From Fuerstiella sp. (lineage in GTDB: Bacteria; Planctomycetota; Planctomycetia; Planctomycetales; Planctomycetaceae): 64,000 bases of DNA. The position numbers and the translations under genes were made by a program. Location of the stretch: the NCBI GenBank assembly GCA_029247265.1, contig JAQWLN010000244.1, positions 1 through 64,000 of the forward strand. Reading direction: 5' to 3'. Every line of letters starts with the position of its first letter. Position 1 is the first letter of the stretch. The notes beneath the pieces were generated by a model that searched no databases, was not told the DNA's origin, and saw only the letters and a program-made list of their open reading frames with translations. This document shows positions 1 to 9,303 of the stretch, one piece after another.

Positions 1-242
1 CTTCATTTAATCAGATTATCTTCTCGCACCATCAGTTTTTGTGGAAGAGTTCTAAAGTCCGGGAGGTCGGGCTGGTGGAACCATGCACATGGGATTTGTG
101 AGGCATTGCTGAACTGCAAATAGCCCCCAGCCGTGTTGCCCACTCTCAACTGATGAGAAGCCTTCCGCTGAGAGATGTTTGTGGCCTGTCTTGAATGGTC
201 ACACACGAACTCCGTTGTCCTCAAACGCGAGAGAACTGATTC
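1..242. other. Left edge, no gene seen
   Basis: No reading frame here has a recognisable family or a convincing ribosome binding site. The last bases carry a purine-rich GAGAGAA stretch that fits the binding site of the gene starting at 243. Confidence 0.5.
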
Positions 243-602
243 ATGATTGAAGTCGAACCGGACGTATTGGTCACAGATCGCCGCAGAAATCGGCGCAGAA
301 ATGTTGTCCCCGAAAAGGCTGTTGCTGCCCCCGAGGACACCTTCCTGGAAGAAGAGGAAGAACGCGCTCCCGAAGTCACTGACCGTCGCAAACAGGATCG
401 CCGGCGTCAGATTGACCCAACCACGTGCGAGCGAGACTATTCAGGTTGTGAAGTTGAATTCATGCGAGCCATGGACAACTACAAACGCAAGAGTGGCCGG
501 CCGTTTCCAACGTGGAGCGAAGTACTGGAGGTACTGATGAGCCTTGGCTACCGAAAGGTCGCGGAGCCGACCACGATGGAGTGGCGTTCCAGCGGTGACT
601 GA
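243..602 (+). CDS. Conserved small hypothetical protein, planctomycete type
   Basis: A 119-residue soluble protein without signal peptide or membrane segment. The N-terminal half is highly charged: two basic DRRR/RRR-type clusters (about residues 12-19 and 47-55) flank an acidic run of Glu around 35-41. The C-terminal half (about 75-110) is a compact segment containing [14 protein letters not shown] and LGYRKV, which looks like the conserved part. A GAGAGAA stretch precedes the ATG and a strong hairpin follows the stop, so it is probably a monocistronic unit. I cannot assign a function. The basic tails would be compatible with nucleic-acid or ribosome contact, but that is a guess. Confidence 0.75.
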   Translation: MIEVEPDVLVTDRRRNRRRNVVPEKAVAAPEDTFLEEEEERAPEVTDRRKQDRRRQIDPTTCERDYSGCEVEFMRAMDNYKRKSGRPFPTWSEVLEVLMSLGYRKVAEPTTMEWRSSGD

Positions 603-615
603 CAGACGACAATGA

Positions 616-648
616 CCCCGGTCTCTTCTCACGAGACCGGGGATTTCT
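616..648 (+). terminator. Hairpin terminator between convergent genes
   Basis: A perfect 10-bp stem (CCCCGGTCTC at 616-625 paired with GAGACCGGGG at 633-642, 7-nt loop) is followed by ATTTCT. It lies between a plus-strand gene ending at 602 and a minus-strand gene ending at 693. The T-tract is weak, so it may act in both directions. Confidence 0.65.
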
Positions 649-692
649 ACACGCCGAGAAGACTCACGGGGCTGGTGATTCCCGTCTCAGCC

Positions 693-1268
693 TTAGCTGT
701 GAACACGGGGCAGTTCACAGCCATCAGCGATGATCTTCGCTTCTGCCTCAGCCAATGCCTCAAGTCGGCTGCTAACTTCGGCATCATCGCCGTACGATTG
801 CGCCAGACGAACATATGTCGCGTGGTGCCGCGCCTCCGATTCGTAAAGGCTGCCGTAAAAATCGCTCAACTGCGTGTCCTGCAGATGATCCCGCAGCAGA
901 ACGAAACGTTCGCAACTGCGGGCTTCAATAAGCCCGGCGACAAGAAGACGATCGACCGCCTTGTGCGGTTCCTGACGGCGACATAATCCCATCAGTTTTC
1001 GCCCGTAGGTGCCCGGCTTCATTTTGTAAAAACGAATATCACGCTGCTTCAGCAATGCCAGCACCATATGGAAATGTTCAAGCTCCTCGGCGATGATCTC
1101 CGTCATTTCCTGACGCAGGTCTTCGTTTTCAACGTACTCAAACATCAGGTGCATCGCAGTCGAGGCTGCCTTTTGTTCACAATGGGCATGATCAATAAGA
1201 ATATCGTTCAGGTTCTGATCGACCTGAGCAAGCCAGCGGTCAGGAGATGTCGAATGTAGGTGGAGCAT
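693..1268 (-). CDS. miaE: tRNA-(ms2io6A37) hydroxylase, MiaE family
   Basis: Predicted non-haem di-iron monooxygenase that hydroxylates the isopentenyl group of ms2i6A at tRNA position 37. The protein is all-helical with a ferritin-like ligand pattern: an early HCEQKAAS helix, EELEHFH in the second helix pair, and ESEARHH near residue 150, matching the Glu/His iron ligands of the family. From the ATG at 1268 it has 191 residues, close to the usual size; an ATG nine codons upstream would add a stretch with no family similarity. It stands alone, convergent with the small gene at 243. MiaA and MiaB, which make its substrate, are not in this window. Confidence 0.88.
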   Translation of the reverse strand: MLHLHSTSPDRWLAQVDQNLNDILIDHAHCEQKAASTAMHLMFEYVENEDLRQEMTEIIAEELEHFHMVLALLKQRDIRFYKMKPGTYGRKLMGLCRRQEPHKAVDRLLVAGLIEARSCERFVLLRDHLQDTQLSDFYGSLYESEARHHATYVRLAQSYGDDAEVSSRLEALAEAEAKIIADGCELPRVHS

Positions 1269-1572
1269 GCGGTGATGATATTCGGGGCCGGCCATCTGGC
1301 AAACAGATAGGGCCAGGAGATTCCGTCGAACGCGGAAACGCGGGCAGAATGGCCTCAGATAGTAAGAAGATCAGAAATCTGTAGAGAAGCGTGTTTTCCT
1401 GATCGAACGCCATTCCTGAATCAGCGGATCCCAACCCGTACTCCAAAATTCGCTGACGCCTGCTCTGACGTGTTTTCACGGGTTCGGAACGCTACAATTG
1501 AGTGTTTCAATTCCGTCCCAAAACAGACTCGTCGTGGCATCCAGAGATTCTGCCCGACCGGTACATCGCGAT

Positions 1573-2976
1573 ATGGACGAGCGTCTGACAACTTATCTCC
1601 GAGCCCCGGCAATGCGTCGACGACAGGTGGTGCAGGCAGGTTCGTCAGGCCTGTTAGGCATGTCACTGCCGCAGTTGCTTCAGGCTCAGGCAACGCCCGA
1701 GCCTGCGCCACCGAGAAAGGCGAAGGCCGTTATTCTTCTGTTCATGTGGGGCGGTCCGGCCCAAATGGACACATGGGACATGAAACCCAACGCGCCGGCT
1801 GAGGTCCGCGGAGAATTCAAACCCATATCAACCAGCGTTCCGGGAATTCAGATCTGTGAACATTTCCCACTGCTGGCTGAGCGCACCGACCAGCTGGCCA
1901 TTATACGTTCAATGACGCACACGGACGTCAATCACACGTCCGCGACTCATTACCTGTTGACTGGAAAGTCACCTCCTGCCAGCCCGGATCTGCGAAATGA
2001 CTGGCCACACATGGGCGCCGTGCTCGCAAAGCTCGGACGCGGGCAGGGAGCTCTTCCACCGTTTATTTCCATGCGTCCCAAACTGGAAAACACGGTTCCT
2101 CGATTCGTTGAACAAAGTCACGGCCAGTTTGCAGGATGGCTGGGACCAACGTGGGATCCGCTCACGATTGATTCCGATCCGGAAAAACCGGATTATCGCG
2201 TTGGCGACATGCACCTGCTGCATGGCCTGAACGACCTGCGCTTGGACCGTCGGCAATCTCTACTCGGACAGCTTGAGCAGAAACTGGAAACGCTGGAGGG
2301 AAGTGATTCGGTCACGGCGATGAATCAGCATTACTCTAAGGCATTTGAACTACTGGCATCAGCCGTAGGACGAGAAGCCTTTGACCTGACAAGGGAGCCG
2401 CAGACTGTGCGAGACCGTTATGGTCGCCACCCGCACGGCCAATCGGTGTTGCAGGCGCGTCGACTCGTGGAACGTGGAGTGCCTCTGGTAACCGTTTTCT
2501 GGCCAAATGACGGAATCAAAAACGTCAGCGTCTACTGGGACACCCATAGCCGAAATTTCATTGATCACCGCGATCGTCTAATGCCTCCTGCCGATCAGGC
2601 ATTCTCTGCACTGCTGGACGACCTGGGAGAACGTGGCCTGCTGGACGAAACACTCGTCATCTGGACGGGAGAGTTCGGTCGCACGCCAAAAATCGGCCAA
2701 AGAAACAGCGATGCGGGAGCCGGAGCCGATGGCCGAGATCACTGGCCGAATTGCTTTACCAGCGTGCTGGCGGGAGGAGGAGTTCGTGGTGGCCAGGTCT
2801 ATGGTTCGTCAGATCAACATGCTGCCTATCCCGCCTCAAACGCAGTAAATCCAGTCGATCTTACAGCTACCGTCTACGAACTGCTCGGCGTTCCTTCAGA
2901 CCTTGAACTTACGGACAATCTCGGACGTCCGCTGGTCGTCTGTCCGGGGCAGCCAATTCACTCGCTGATCAGTTGA
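1573..2976 (+). CDS. DUF1501 family secreted protein (sulfatase/alkaline-phosphatase-fold)
   Basis: A DUF1501 protein, a family expanded in planctomycetes and often paired with DUF1553/DUF1549 cytochromes, although no partner is present here. The N-terminus carries RRRQVVQAG followed by a hydrophobic stretch and LLQAQA, resembling a Tat-type signal. The body has the hallmark AVILLFMWGGPAQMDTWD, then HTDVNHTSATHYLLTG and the late LVIWTGEFGRTPK segment. These resemble metal-binding motifs of the alkaline phosphatase superfamily, but no DUF1501 reaction is established. I chose the ATG at 1573; an in-frame TTG at 1498 would add 25 residues without signal character. The family is clear; function and substrate are not. 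Confidence 0.85.
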   Translation: MDERLTTYLRAPAMRRRQVVQAGSSGLLGMSLPQLLQAQATPEPAPPRKAKAVILLFMWGGPAQMDTWDMKPNAPAEVRGEFKPISTSVPGIQICEHFPLLAERTDQLAIIRSMTHTDVNHTSATHYLLTGKSPPASPDLRNDWPHMGAVLAKLGRGQGALPPFISMRPKLENTVPRFVEQSHGQFAGWLGPTWDPLTIDSDPEKPDYRVGDMHLLHGLNDLRLDRRQSLLGQLEQKLETLEGSDSVTAMNQHYSKAFELLASAVGREAFDLTREPQTVRDRYGRHPHGQSVLQARRLVERGVPLVTVFWPNDGIKNVSVYWDTHSRNFIDHRDRLMPPADQAFSALLDDLGERGLLDETLVIWTGEFGRTPKIGQRNSDAGAGADGRDHWPNCFTSVLAGGGVRGGQVYGSSDQHAAYPASNAVNPVDLTATVYELLGVPSDLELTDNLGRPLVVCPGQPIHSLIS

Positions 2977-3094
2977 TCCGACGGATCTCCGCGTCTCTGA
3001 TAGAACATGTGACTCGGCACATTTACATAGCGACACCGGAAGCGGTCCAACAGTTCCGAGCGTCAGCGTGCATCGGCCGGCGGGCCGTCCCGCT

Positions 3095-5095
3095 CTAACG
3101 GAGAAGCATGCCGGCGTAACCGACGACTCGACTTTTATCACCGGAAACGTCGGCACTGGTCGCGTAACCGGCGCGTTGAATTTCTGACAATTGCCCCATC
3201 GCCCGTAGCGCTTCCATAACGATAACGGCAGGCCGAAGACCACACATGCTGATATTCTTCTCTGAGACAGTGTTAAACAGTTCTGACGGATCGAGCGATT
3301 CCATTGCGACCAGGGCGATCTCGTCCAGTTTCCGATTTTCGTCGTCGGTGGCAAAGTGATTCATATCGCTGGAAATGATCAGCAGCGGCGCCGACGGCAG
3401 CTCGGCGATAACCGCCGCCAGTTGGTGACCGAACAGCTGGCAGCGTTCCAGACTGGCGCTACCAATCGCGACGCCGACAACCTTTGTGTCGGGTGCCAGA
3501 CGCGAAAGAAAAGGCAGCTCGACTTCGATGCAGTGTTCCTGACTATGAGCAGCCGAGTCCAGATCCAAACCGTCGATGCGTGCCGCCAGCCTCTGCGCGA
3601 GATCACGGTCAGCCGACACCGTTGCGCCCGGCAGCTGCCACGTCGCATGCGGCGCAATGGCCCAGTCGACGCCGTTCCGAGTATGCTTCGGCCTGATGAT
3701 GATCACCGTGTCGGGCAGCTCAATTCTCTTCAATACGTCAGCGGCGATCCGTCCGGAAAACTGTAACCCGGCATGCGGTATCATGACTGCCGGCCAGGTC
3801 TCTTTCTTCGCAGGAATCTCGCCAAGGCAGTCCGACACGATCTTTGCCAGCGTCTCCCGATCCGCCGGATAAAATCGCCCCGCCACACCGGCAGGCCGAA
3901 CATCAGTTCCGGGTTGAGCCACAGGTACGTTGCTGTTGTCGATGGCCCCCGTGGTGGACCTTACGGCAAAGCTGAACACCTGTGCGGCCGCCGGCGTGCC
4001 GACCCTGGCCGCGGCAGCAACCAGATCCTCAGCCACTGCATCCTTCTGGAACCGCCACGCTGTGCGTCCGGATTCAGCAACCATCACCGCTCTGATCTTC
4101 GGATCAATGCCGCCAGCGTCGCATACCTCAACAGTTCCGTGCATTGCCGAATCGGCAAACAACACGACATCCACGACCATTCGACCGGTCAGTTGAGCGT
4201 CAACCCGCGACGTCCGCAACCAGTTGGCCGCCGCACCAGTCAGCTGCAACAGGGTTGTCTGCAGCGGAAATCCGTGGCGAATCTGAATCCGCGAAAACGT
4301 TGCCTGCAGGTCCGTGCCGGGAAACAATAATCGAATAGCAATTCCGTCAACTGTGCCATCGGAACAATTCGCCGGAAAACATCCCGGTACGGCGCCCTGA
4401 TAGGCCGCGACGATGTTCGTTTTCGCGAAATCCGCCAGGGTAGCCACATCACTCTGGCTAAACGGATGTTGAAGGTCGGCGGCGTTATCATCCAAGACCG
4501 ATGCGTCGAACTCACGCTCAATTAATCGACCTTCAAAACGCGTCAATTCCGTATCCGGCTGCTGCCATGCCGTAACCGGCAGTCCGGCTTTGTGGCACAC
4601 TTGATCCAAAAATGTACGAGAATCCCAGTTGCGTTCGACTGCCACAATCGGCAGCAGCAATCCAGCCCTGTCGCCGCGTGCGATTCTGAGTCCATGTTTC
4701 CCGATTTCAACGGCGTCAGCACGCCGCTCACCGATCTGAGTTACCGGTTCAAAGTTAAACAGCAGCGTAACGTCCAGTGTCAGGTAGGGCAGCTCAGACG
4801 CCGACACCGGCGGAAACCGATGATCCTCCGTCGCTGTCCGGATACTCGACTGCGTCAACGCCGCCAGCAAATTCATCGGCTGCCCCAGACTGCCACAACA
4901 GCCTCGCAATTGCCCCTGCCGTTTCAGTGTCACGAACGTGCCCATGACGGTTTCGTCCGCCGCGTTCAACAACGTGGGATCGGACAGACACGTTCTTCGT
5001 TTATTCACGGCGGCGAGCACGATTTCGCTCGCAGCCTTATGTATTGCGGACTCCTGCTCCGTTGTCAGTGCTGGACTTTCCCGAACTGTCTGCAT
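3095..5095 (-). CDS. AmmeMemoRadiSam protein: AMMECR1-Memo fusion
   Basis: A single chain joining the A and B components of the AmmeMemoRadiSam system. Numbered from the ATG at 5146, residues 30-210 are an AMMECR1 domain with RGCCGS at 81-86 (usually LRGCIGS). Residues about 210-415 are a linker or degenerate domain I do not recognise. Residues 417-683 are a Memo domain with AGRFYPA at the start, MIPHAG at 455-460, EHCIEVELPFL at 537-547, SSDMNHF at 592-598 and CG at 635-636. The usual PNHTG loop reads RPKHTRNG. Memo is a dioxygenase-fold metal protein. The ATG at 5095 (MQTVRESP) is preferred because it limits overlap with the radical SAM gene to about 31 bp. The molecular reaction of the system is unknown. 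Confidence 0.87.
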   Translation of the reverse strand: MQTVRESPALTTEQESAIHKAASEIVLAAVNKRRTCLSDPTLLNAADETVMGTFVTLKRQGQLRGCCGSLGQPMNLLAALTQSSIRTATEDHRFPPVSASELPYLTLDVTLLFNFEPVTQIGERRADAVEIGKHGLRIARGDRAGLLLPIVAVERNWDSRTFLDQVCHKAGLPVTAWQQPDTELTRFEGRLIEREFDASVLDDNAADLQHPFSQSDVATLADFAKTNIVAAYQGAVPGCFPANCSDGTVDGIAIRLLFPGTDLQATFSRIQIRHGFPLQTTLLQLTGAAANWLRTSRVDAQLTGRMVVDVVLFADSAMHGTVEVCDAGGIDPKIRAVMVAESGRTAWRFQKDAVAEDLVAAAARVGTPAAAQVFSFAVRSTTGAIDNSNVPVAQPGTDVRPAGVAGRFYPADRETLAKIVSDCLGEIPAKKETWPAVMIPHAGLQFSGRIAADVLKRIELPDTVIIIRPKHTRNGVDWAIAPHATWQLPGATVSADRDLAQRLAARIDGLDLDSAAHSQEHCIEVELPFLSRLAPDTKVVGVAIGSASLERCQLFGHQLAAVIAELPSAPLLIISSDMNHFATDDENRKLDEIALVAMESLDPSELFNTVSEKNISMCGLRPAVIVMEALRAMGQLSEIQRAGYATSADVSGDKSRVVGYAGMLLR

Positions 5096-6330
5096 CGTTT
5101 CATTCGCTTTAGAATTGAGGCTTCGGCTGTCGTTCGAGGTTCGCACGGGGGGCCTGAAACTGTTCCCAATTGTACCAGACCACCAGGATCTGCAACGGGA
5201 TGATTTGCCACAGAGGCATGTTCGCCAATGCGAACTGGCTCACGCTTTCGGCCCCATGTGCCTGGCGATTGATCAAAGCGTCCCGCGATGTCAGTACCGC
5301 AGGCACCGCAGCGACGTCCCATCATTTTGTAGCGGCCCAGCTCATGCCAATTACGTTCTATCAGCAGTTCACCACACTTCGGACACCAGGTGCTCTGATT
5401 CTGTACATCGTTGACGTTGCCCACATAGACGTAACGAAGTCCCTGTTCGCCGGCAATCTGCTTTGCTGTCAACAGCGTCTCGTGCGGAGTGCGTCCTCGA
5501 TCCAGCATCCGAAAATCCGGATGAAACGCCGTAAAATGAACCGGAACGTCAGCTCCAACACAATCAAGAATCCAATCGCACATCTGACGCAGTTCATCTT
5601 CCGAATCGTTGGCATCCGGGATGATTAAGTTGGTAATCTCGAACCAGACGTCGCTTTCATGCTTCAGCCACTTCAACGTGTCCAGAACCGGTTCCAGGTG
5701 CGAATAGGTGATGCGCTGATAAAAGTCCTCCGAAAATGATTTCAGGTCGACGTTGGCAGCATCCATCGCATGAAAGAACGCCGGCCGGGCAGCTGGCGTA
5801 ATGTAATCCGCCGTGACAGCCACTGATTTTATGCCGCGCTCACGACAGACCTTCGCTGTGTCAATCGTATACTCGGCCCAGATAATCGCATCGTTGTACG
5901 TATACGCGACACTGCGGCACCCGTTCTTCTGCGCAGCGGCGGCAATCATGTCCGGCAGCGCCAGTTCGCTCAGCCGCTCAACCTCCCGCGATTTGGAAAT
6001 ATCCCAGTTCTGACAGAACTTGCAGCCCAGATTGCAACCGGCTGTTCCGAACGACAGCACTGCCGTGCCTGGATAGAAGTGATTGAGCGGCTTCTTTTCG
6101 ATGGGATCAATGCAGAAACCAGTGCTCTTTCCGTACGTCGTCAACTGCATCTGCCCATCGACGTTCTGCCGCACAAAACAGAAGCCTCGGTCACCGGGCT
6201 TCATTGAACATTCACGAGGGCAAAGATCACAGATGATACGGCCATCCTGCTCCGCCGAATGCCACCAGCCGCCGGCAACATTGCCGGCGCTGCCGGGCGT
6301 TGCAGGCGGAGGTAGAGAAACAAATGTCAT
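5065..6330 (-). CDS. amrS: AmmeMemoRadiSam system radical SAM enzyme
   Basis: Radical SAM protein of the AmmeMemoRadiSam trio. The [4Fe-4S] motif is CNLGCKFC (Cys99, 103, 106), preceded by a second Cys group, CDLCPREC around residue 34. The family core TYGKSTGFCIDPIEKKPLNHF is recognisable, with CPKCGE and CGACGTDIAG zinc-ribbon-like pairs near the C-terminus. Homologues as I know them end soon after the GRKREPVRI segment (about residue 368). Here the frame runs on for about 53 residues of low family character and overlaps the start of the AMMECR1-Memo gene. The two genes are clearly one operon. Confidence in the family is high, in the exact C-terminus moderate. Confidence 0.88.
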   Translation of the reverse strand: MTFVSLPPPATPGSAGNVAGGWWHSAEQDGRIICDLCPRECSMKPGDRGFCFVRQNVDGQMQLTTYGKSTGFCIDPIEKKPLNHFYPGTAVLSFGTAGCNLGCKFCQNWDISKSREVERLSELALPDMIAAAAQKNGCRSVAYTYNDAIIWAEYTIDTAKVCRERGIKSVAVTADYITPAARPAFFHAMDAANVDLKSFSEDFYQRITYSHLEPVLDTLKWLKHESDVWFEITNLIIPDANDSEDELRQMCDWILDCVGADVPVHFTAFHPDFRMLDRGRTPHETLLTAKQIAGEQGLRYVYVGNVNDVQNQSTWCPKCGELLIERNWHELGRYKMMGRRCGACGTDIAGRFDQSPGTWGRKREPVRIGEHASVANHPVADPGGLVQLGTVSGPPCEPRTTAEASILKRMKRCRQFGKVQH

Positions 6331-6691
6331 CGTTTCAAGGTGATGCGAGTTCAGCGACGTATGCCCTAAATGTGGCTCCGTGCGGTATCATGCCGGATTT
6401 AGTGGTCGAGGAACAGCAAACATCGACAACTCGCAGTAGGAAGTGTTGCTGCCAGCCGGCCAACGAACGGTGGATGTCGCGGATTATCAATACGCTGCAT
6501 CGTAGTCCAGGAAATGCATGAAGGTCGCCACGTTGAATTCGTGCGCCCATGACCTGTTTGACGAAAGCACCCGGTGAGCCTCATTTTTTCGTAGAGTTGA
6601 TATGCAGCGCCGGATTCGATGCAATGCTCAACCAGCGGCTCCGGCCGGTTGCAAAACTGACTCACCAGGAACGTCATCGGGAAGATATTGA
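6331..6691. other. Intergenic gap, possible gene remnant
   Basis: A 361-bp gap between divergent genes. On the minus strand a short frame ending at 6487 reads as protein-like (NVATFMHFLDYDAAY at its C-terminus), but only about 45 codons are open before a TGA, and two other frames are open over parts of it. It may be the decayed end of a gene or chance. A GGAAG ribosome binding site for the amidohydrolase lies at the right edge. Confidence 0.3.
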
Positions 6692-7642
6692 ATGCACAAT
6701 TTTCGCACAATCATTGCAGCGTTGGTCCTTGTCTCTTCGGTTACGACCTTTGCGGAAGACACCCCGGGCGATCTGCCGCTGCCAAATGTACAGCATCTAA
6801 TCGACACTCACATTCACCTGTTCGACCCACGGCGGCCGGACGGAATTCCCTGGCCGCCGGCAGATGACAACGTGCTATACAAGCCGCACCTGCCTGACGA
6901 GTACTCGCGGATCGCCAAGTCTGCTGGTGTGACGGGCGTTGTGATCGTCGAAGCCAGTGATCGACTGGAAGACAACAAATGGGTCCTGGATCAGGTGGAC
7001 GGGGATCCATTCTACGTTGCTCTGGTGGGTAACATTGATCCGACAAAGAAAAACTTTGGCAAGCGATTGACACGCCTGCGCAAAGACAAACGATTTGTGG
7101 GCATCCGAGCTCGCAACAACGAGCCGATCGATTACACACACCCGCAGGTGCTGGCGAATTTCCGATTGCTGGAACAGGCGGGCCTGTCACTCGACATTCT
7201 GGCGAACGGAAAAGGAGTCGAAGGTGTGAAGGAAGTCGACGCCCTGGCGGCAAATGTTCCAAAACTGCGAATTGTTGTGGACCACGTTCTGGGCTATGAC
7301 ATCGACGGCCAACCACCCGGCAAAGAATGGCTCGATGCCGTCGCCAGCCTGGCAAGACACCCCAACGTTTACTGTAAAGTCTCCGGGCTTTATCAACGCT
7401 GCACTCAGCAACCGGCCCCTCATGATCCGAAGCATTACCAAACAGTGTTGGATCCGTTGTGGAAGCACTTCGGGCCAGCACGACTGATCTACGGCAGCAA
7501 CTGGCCCTGCACAAAGAAAAGCGGAGACTACGCAAGCTTCGTTCGTCTCGTGAACGCGTACTTTTCTGCCAAAGGACAGAACGCCAGCGAACGATACTTC
7601 TGGAAAAATGCGACCACTGCGTATGGACTTCCACTGCAATAG
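6692..7642 (+). CDS. Secreted amidohydrolase-2 family metal hydrolase
   Basis: A TIM-barrel metal-dependent hydrolase of the amidohydrolase-2 group, related to L-fuconolactonases and dicarboxylate lactonases. A Sec signal peptide (about residues 1-22, ending TFAED) predicts periplasmic export. The metal motif IDTHIHLFDP lies at about 37-46, with ILANGKG in mid-barrel, VVDHVLGY near 193, and the C-terminal LIYGSNWPCTK carrying the usual late Asn/Asp region. The length (316) is typical. GGAAG sits seven bases before the ATG. Lactone or sugar-acid hydrolysis is the likeliest reaction, but the substrate cannot be read from sequence. Confidence 0.85.
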   Translation: MHNFRTIIAALVLVSSVTTFAEDTPGDLPLPNVQHLIDTHIHLFDPRRPDGIPWPPADDNVLYKPHLPDEYSRIAKSAGVTGVVIVEASDRLEDNKWVLDQVDGDPFYVALVGNIDPTKKNFGKRLTRLRKDKRFVGIRARNNEPIDYTHPQVLANFRLLEQAGLSLDILANGKGVEGVKEVDALAANVPKLRIVVDHVLGYDIDGQPPGKEWLDAVASLARHPNVYCKVSGLYQRCTQQPAPHDPKHYQTVLDPLWKHFGPARLIYGSNWPCTKKSGDYASFVRLVNAYFSAKGQNASERYFWKNATTAYGLPLQ

Positions 7643-7706
7643 CCACGGGGCGAAGACACGCCTGATGCAGTCAACGCCAGAGGGTCGGGGGCTTTGTCAG
7701 GCTTTG

Positions 7707-9059
7707 TCAGGCTTTGAAGATCATGTCACGGCCCGTCTTTACTTCGCTGGCCGCATTTCGGGTGTCCAGCACCATCGCAGAATGTTTCACGATGAATTCG
7801 TAATCGTAGGACGAATGGTCTGTGGCAATCAGGACACAGTCCTGCCCGCTCAGAAACTCAGCTGTCAGTTCCTCGCTTTCCATCGGCGGGACATCGCGAT
7901 GTCGCACCTGTGGCAGCACAGGGATGTGAGGATCGTTGTAGGTAACATCGGCGCCGCGTTCCAGCAGTACCTCCAGCAATTCAAATGATGGACTCTCTCG
8001 CGGATCATCAACGTCTTTTTTGTAAGCCATACCCAACAGACAGATCCTGCTGCCGTTAATCGGCTTGCCGACCTTGTTGAGAAACTCGGACAACTGACTG
8101 ATCACATAACGTGGCATTCGCGAATTCACTTCGCCCGCCAGTTCGATAAATCGAGTACTCATACCCTGACGACGCGCCAGCCAGCTGAGATAAAACGGAT
8201 CAATCGGAATGCAGTGACCACCAAGTCCCGGCCCCGGATAAAACGCCTGAAACCCAAAAGGCTTTGTCTTTGCCGCGTCGACGACATCCCAGATGTCGAT
8301 GCCCATCTGATCAAACAGTGTCTTCAACTCATTGACCAGCGCGATGTTGACCGCACGGTATGTGTTTTCCAGAATCTTGCAGGCTTCTGCCACTTCAGCG
8401 CTGGCCACGGGAATGACCTGAACAATGGCCTTGGAATACAGACTGCAGGCCAGGTCGCAGCCTGCCTGATCGTAGCCACCAACAACCTTCGGAATTCCCG
8501 CTGCTGTGAAGTCAGGATTTCCGGGATCTTCACGTTCGGGACTGTAGGCCACGAAGTAATCTTCGCCGCATCGAAGTCCCCCCGCGTTGCGTTCCAGAAT
8601 GGGGACCATCACGTCACGCGTCGTGGTCGGATACGTTGTACTTTCCAGAATCACCAGCTGGCCTGGCCGCAAAGTTGCAGCAATCGCCTGAGCAGTCAGT
8701 TCCACGTATTTCAGATCCGGATCACGGCTTTCGGTCAGCGGAGTCGGCACGCAGATCAGCAACACATCTGCATCGCCAAGACGTTCCATGTCAGATGTGG
8801 GCTCCAGCACGTCACGTTCAATCCAGTCAGCGACCGTCTCTGAATCCACGTGCTTGATGTAACTGCGTCCGGCCAACAGAGCGTCCACCTTGCTCTTATC
8901 GACGTCGTAACCAATGCAGCGAAATCCGGCGTTCGTAAAAGCGCTGATCAAAGGCAGGCCCACGTACCCCAGGCCGATCACACCAACCTGAGCGGTCTGG
9001 TTTTCGATCTTTTGAAGAACATTCGCGGAAATTGAATTAGGAACAACAGACTGGTTCAT
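7707..9059 (-). CDS. wbpA: UDP-N-acetyl-D-glucosamine 6-dehydrogenase (WbpA/WecC-like)
   Basis: NAD-dependent nucleotide-sugar dehydrogenase, oxidising C6 of UDP-GlcNAc (or a related UDP-hexose) to the uronate for surface polysaccharide. The N-terminal Rossmann motif is VGVIGLGYVGLPL (about 26-38). The catalytic Cys lies in GPGLGGHCIPIDPFYLSW, and the C-terminal UDP-binding domain has GMAYKKDVDDPRESPS. At 450 residues it has the WbpA/Ugd size, and GGHCIP with YKKDVDD favours the WbpA branch over UDP-glucose dehydrogenase. No other sugar-nucleotide gene is adjacent. The 3' end runs into a 10-bp tandem repeat at 7691-7715 that contains the stop codon. Confidence 0.87.
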   Translation of the reverse strand: MNQSVVPNSISANVLQKIENQTAQVGVIGLGYVGLPLISAFTNAGFRCIGYDVDKSKVDALLAGRSYIKHVDSETVADWIERDVLEPTSDMERLGDADVLLICVPTPLTESRDPDLKYVELTAQAIAATLRPGQLVILESTTYPTTTRDVMVPILERNAGGLRCGEDYFVAYSPEREDPGNPDFTAAGIPKVVGGYDQAGCDLACSLYSKAIVQVIPVASAEVAEACKILENTYRAVNIALVNELKTLFDQMGIDIWDVVDAAKTKPFGFQAFYPGPGLGGHCIPIDPFYLSWLARRQGMSTRFIELAGEVNSRMPRYVISQLSEFLNKVGKPINGSRICLLGMAYKKDVDDPRESPSFELLEVLLERGADVTYNDPHIPVLPQVRHRDVPPMESEELTAEFLSGQDCVLIATDHSSYDYEFIVKHSAMVLDTRNAASEVKTGRDMIFKA

Positions 9060-9303
9060 TGAGAAAACTCAAGACAGGCATCATCCGGCAGCGAAACTGA
9101 TACAGCGGGACACGGGTCAGACAAAGCGGCAAATCCTGACGCTCAACCGAGCGAAATAACACACTATTTTTCAGGATTTTCGACTACGTACGGTAACTCA
9201 TTCCCATGTTGATCATAAAGCCCAATTCGAGGCGTTCAGAGTTTACGGTGTTCCGCCAACAGGCCTGTCTTGACATTCCGAATGGACCGGGTGAACATCC
9301 GGC

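Noticed and set aside
3-224. Minus-strand open frame at the left edge
   Set aside because: No family resemblance, no ribosome binding site and truncated context.
6741-7646. Long minus-strand open frame of about 300 codons
   Set aside because: Entirely antisense to the amidohydrolase, which has clear motifs; composition is Arg/Ser/Cys-rich as expected of a shadow frame.
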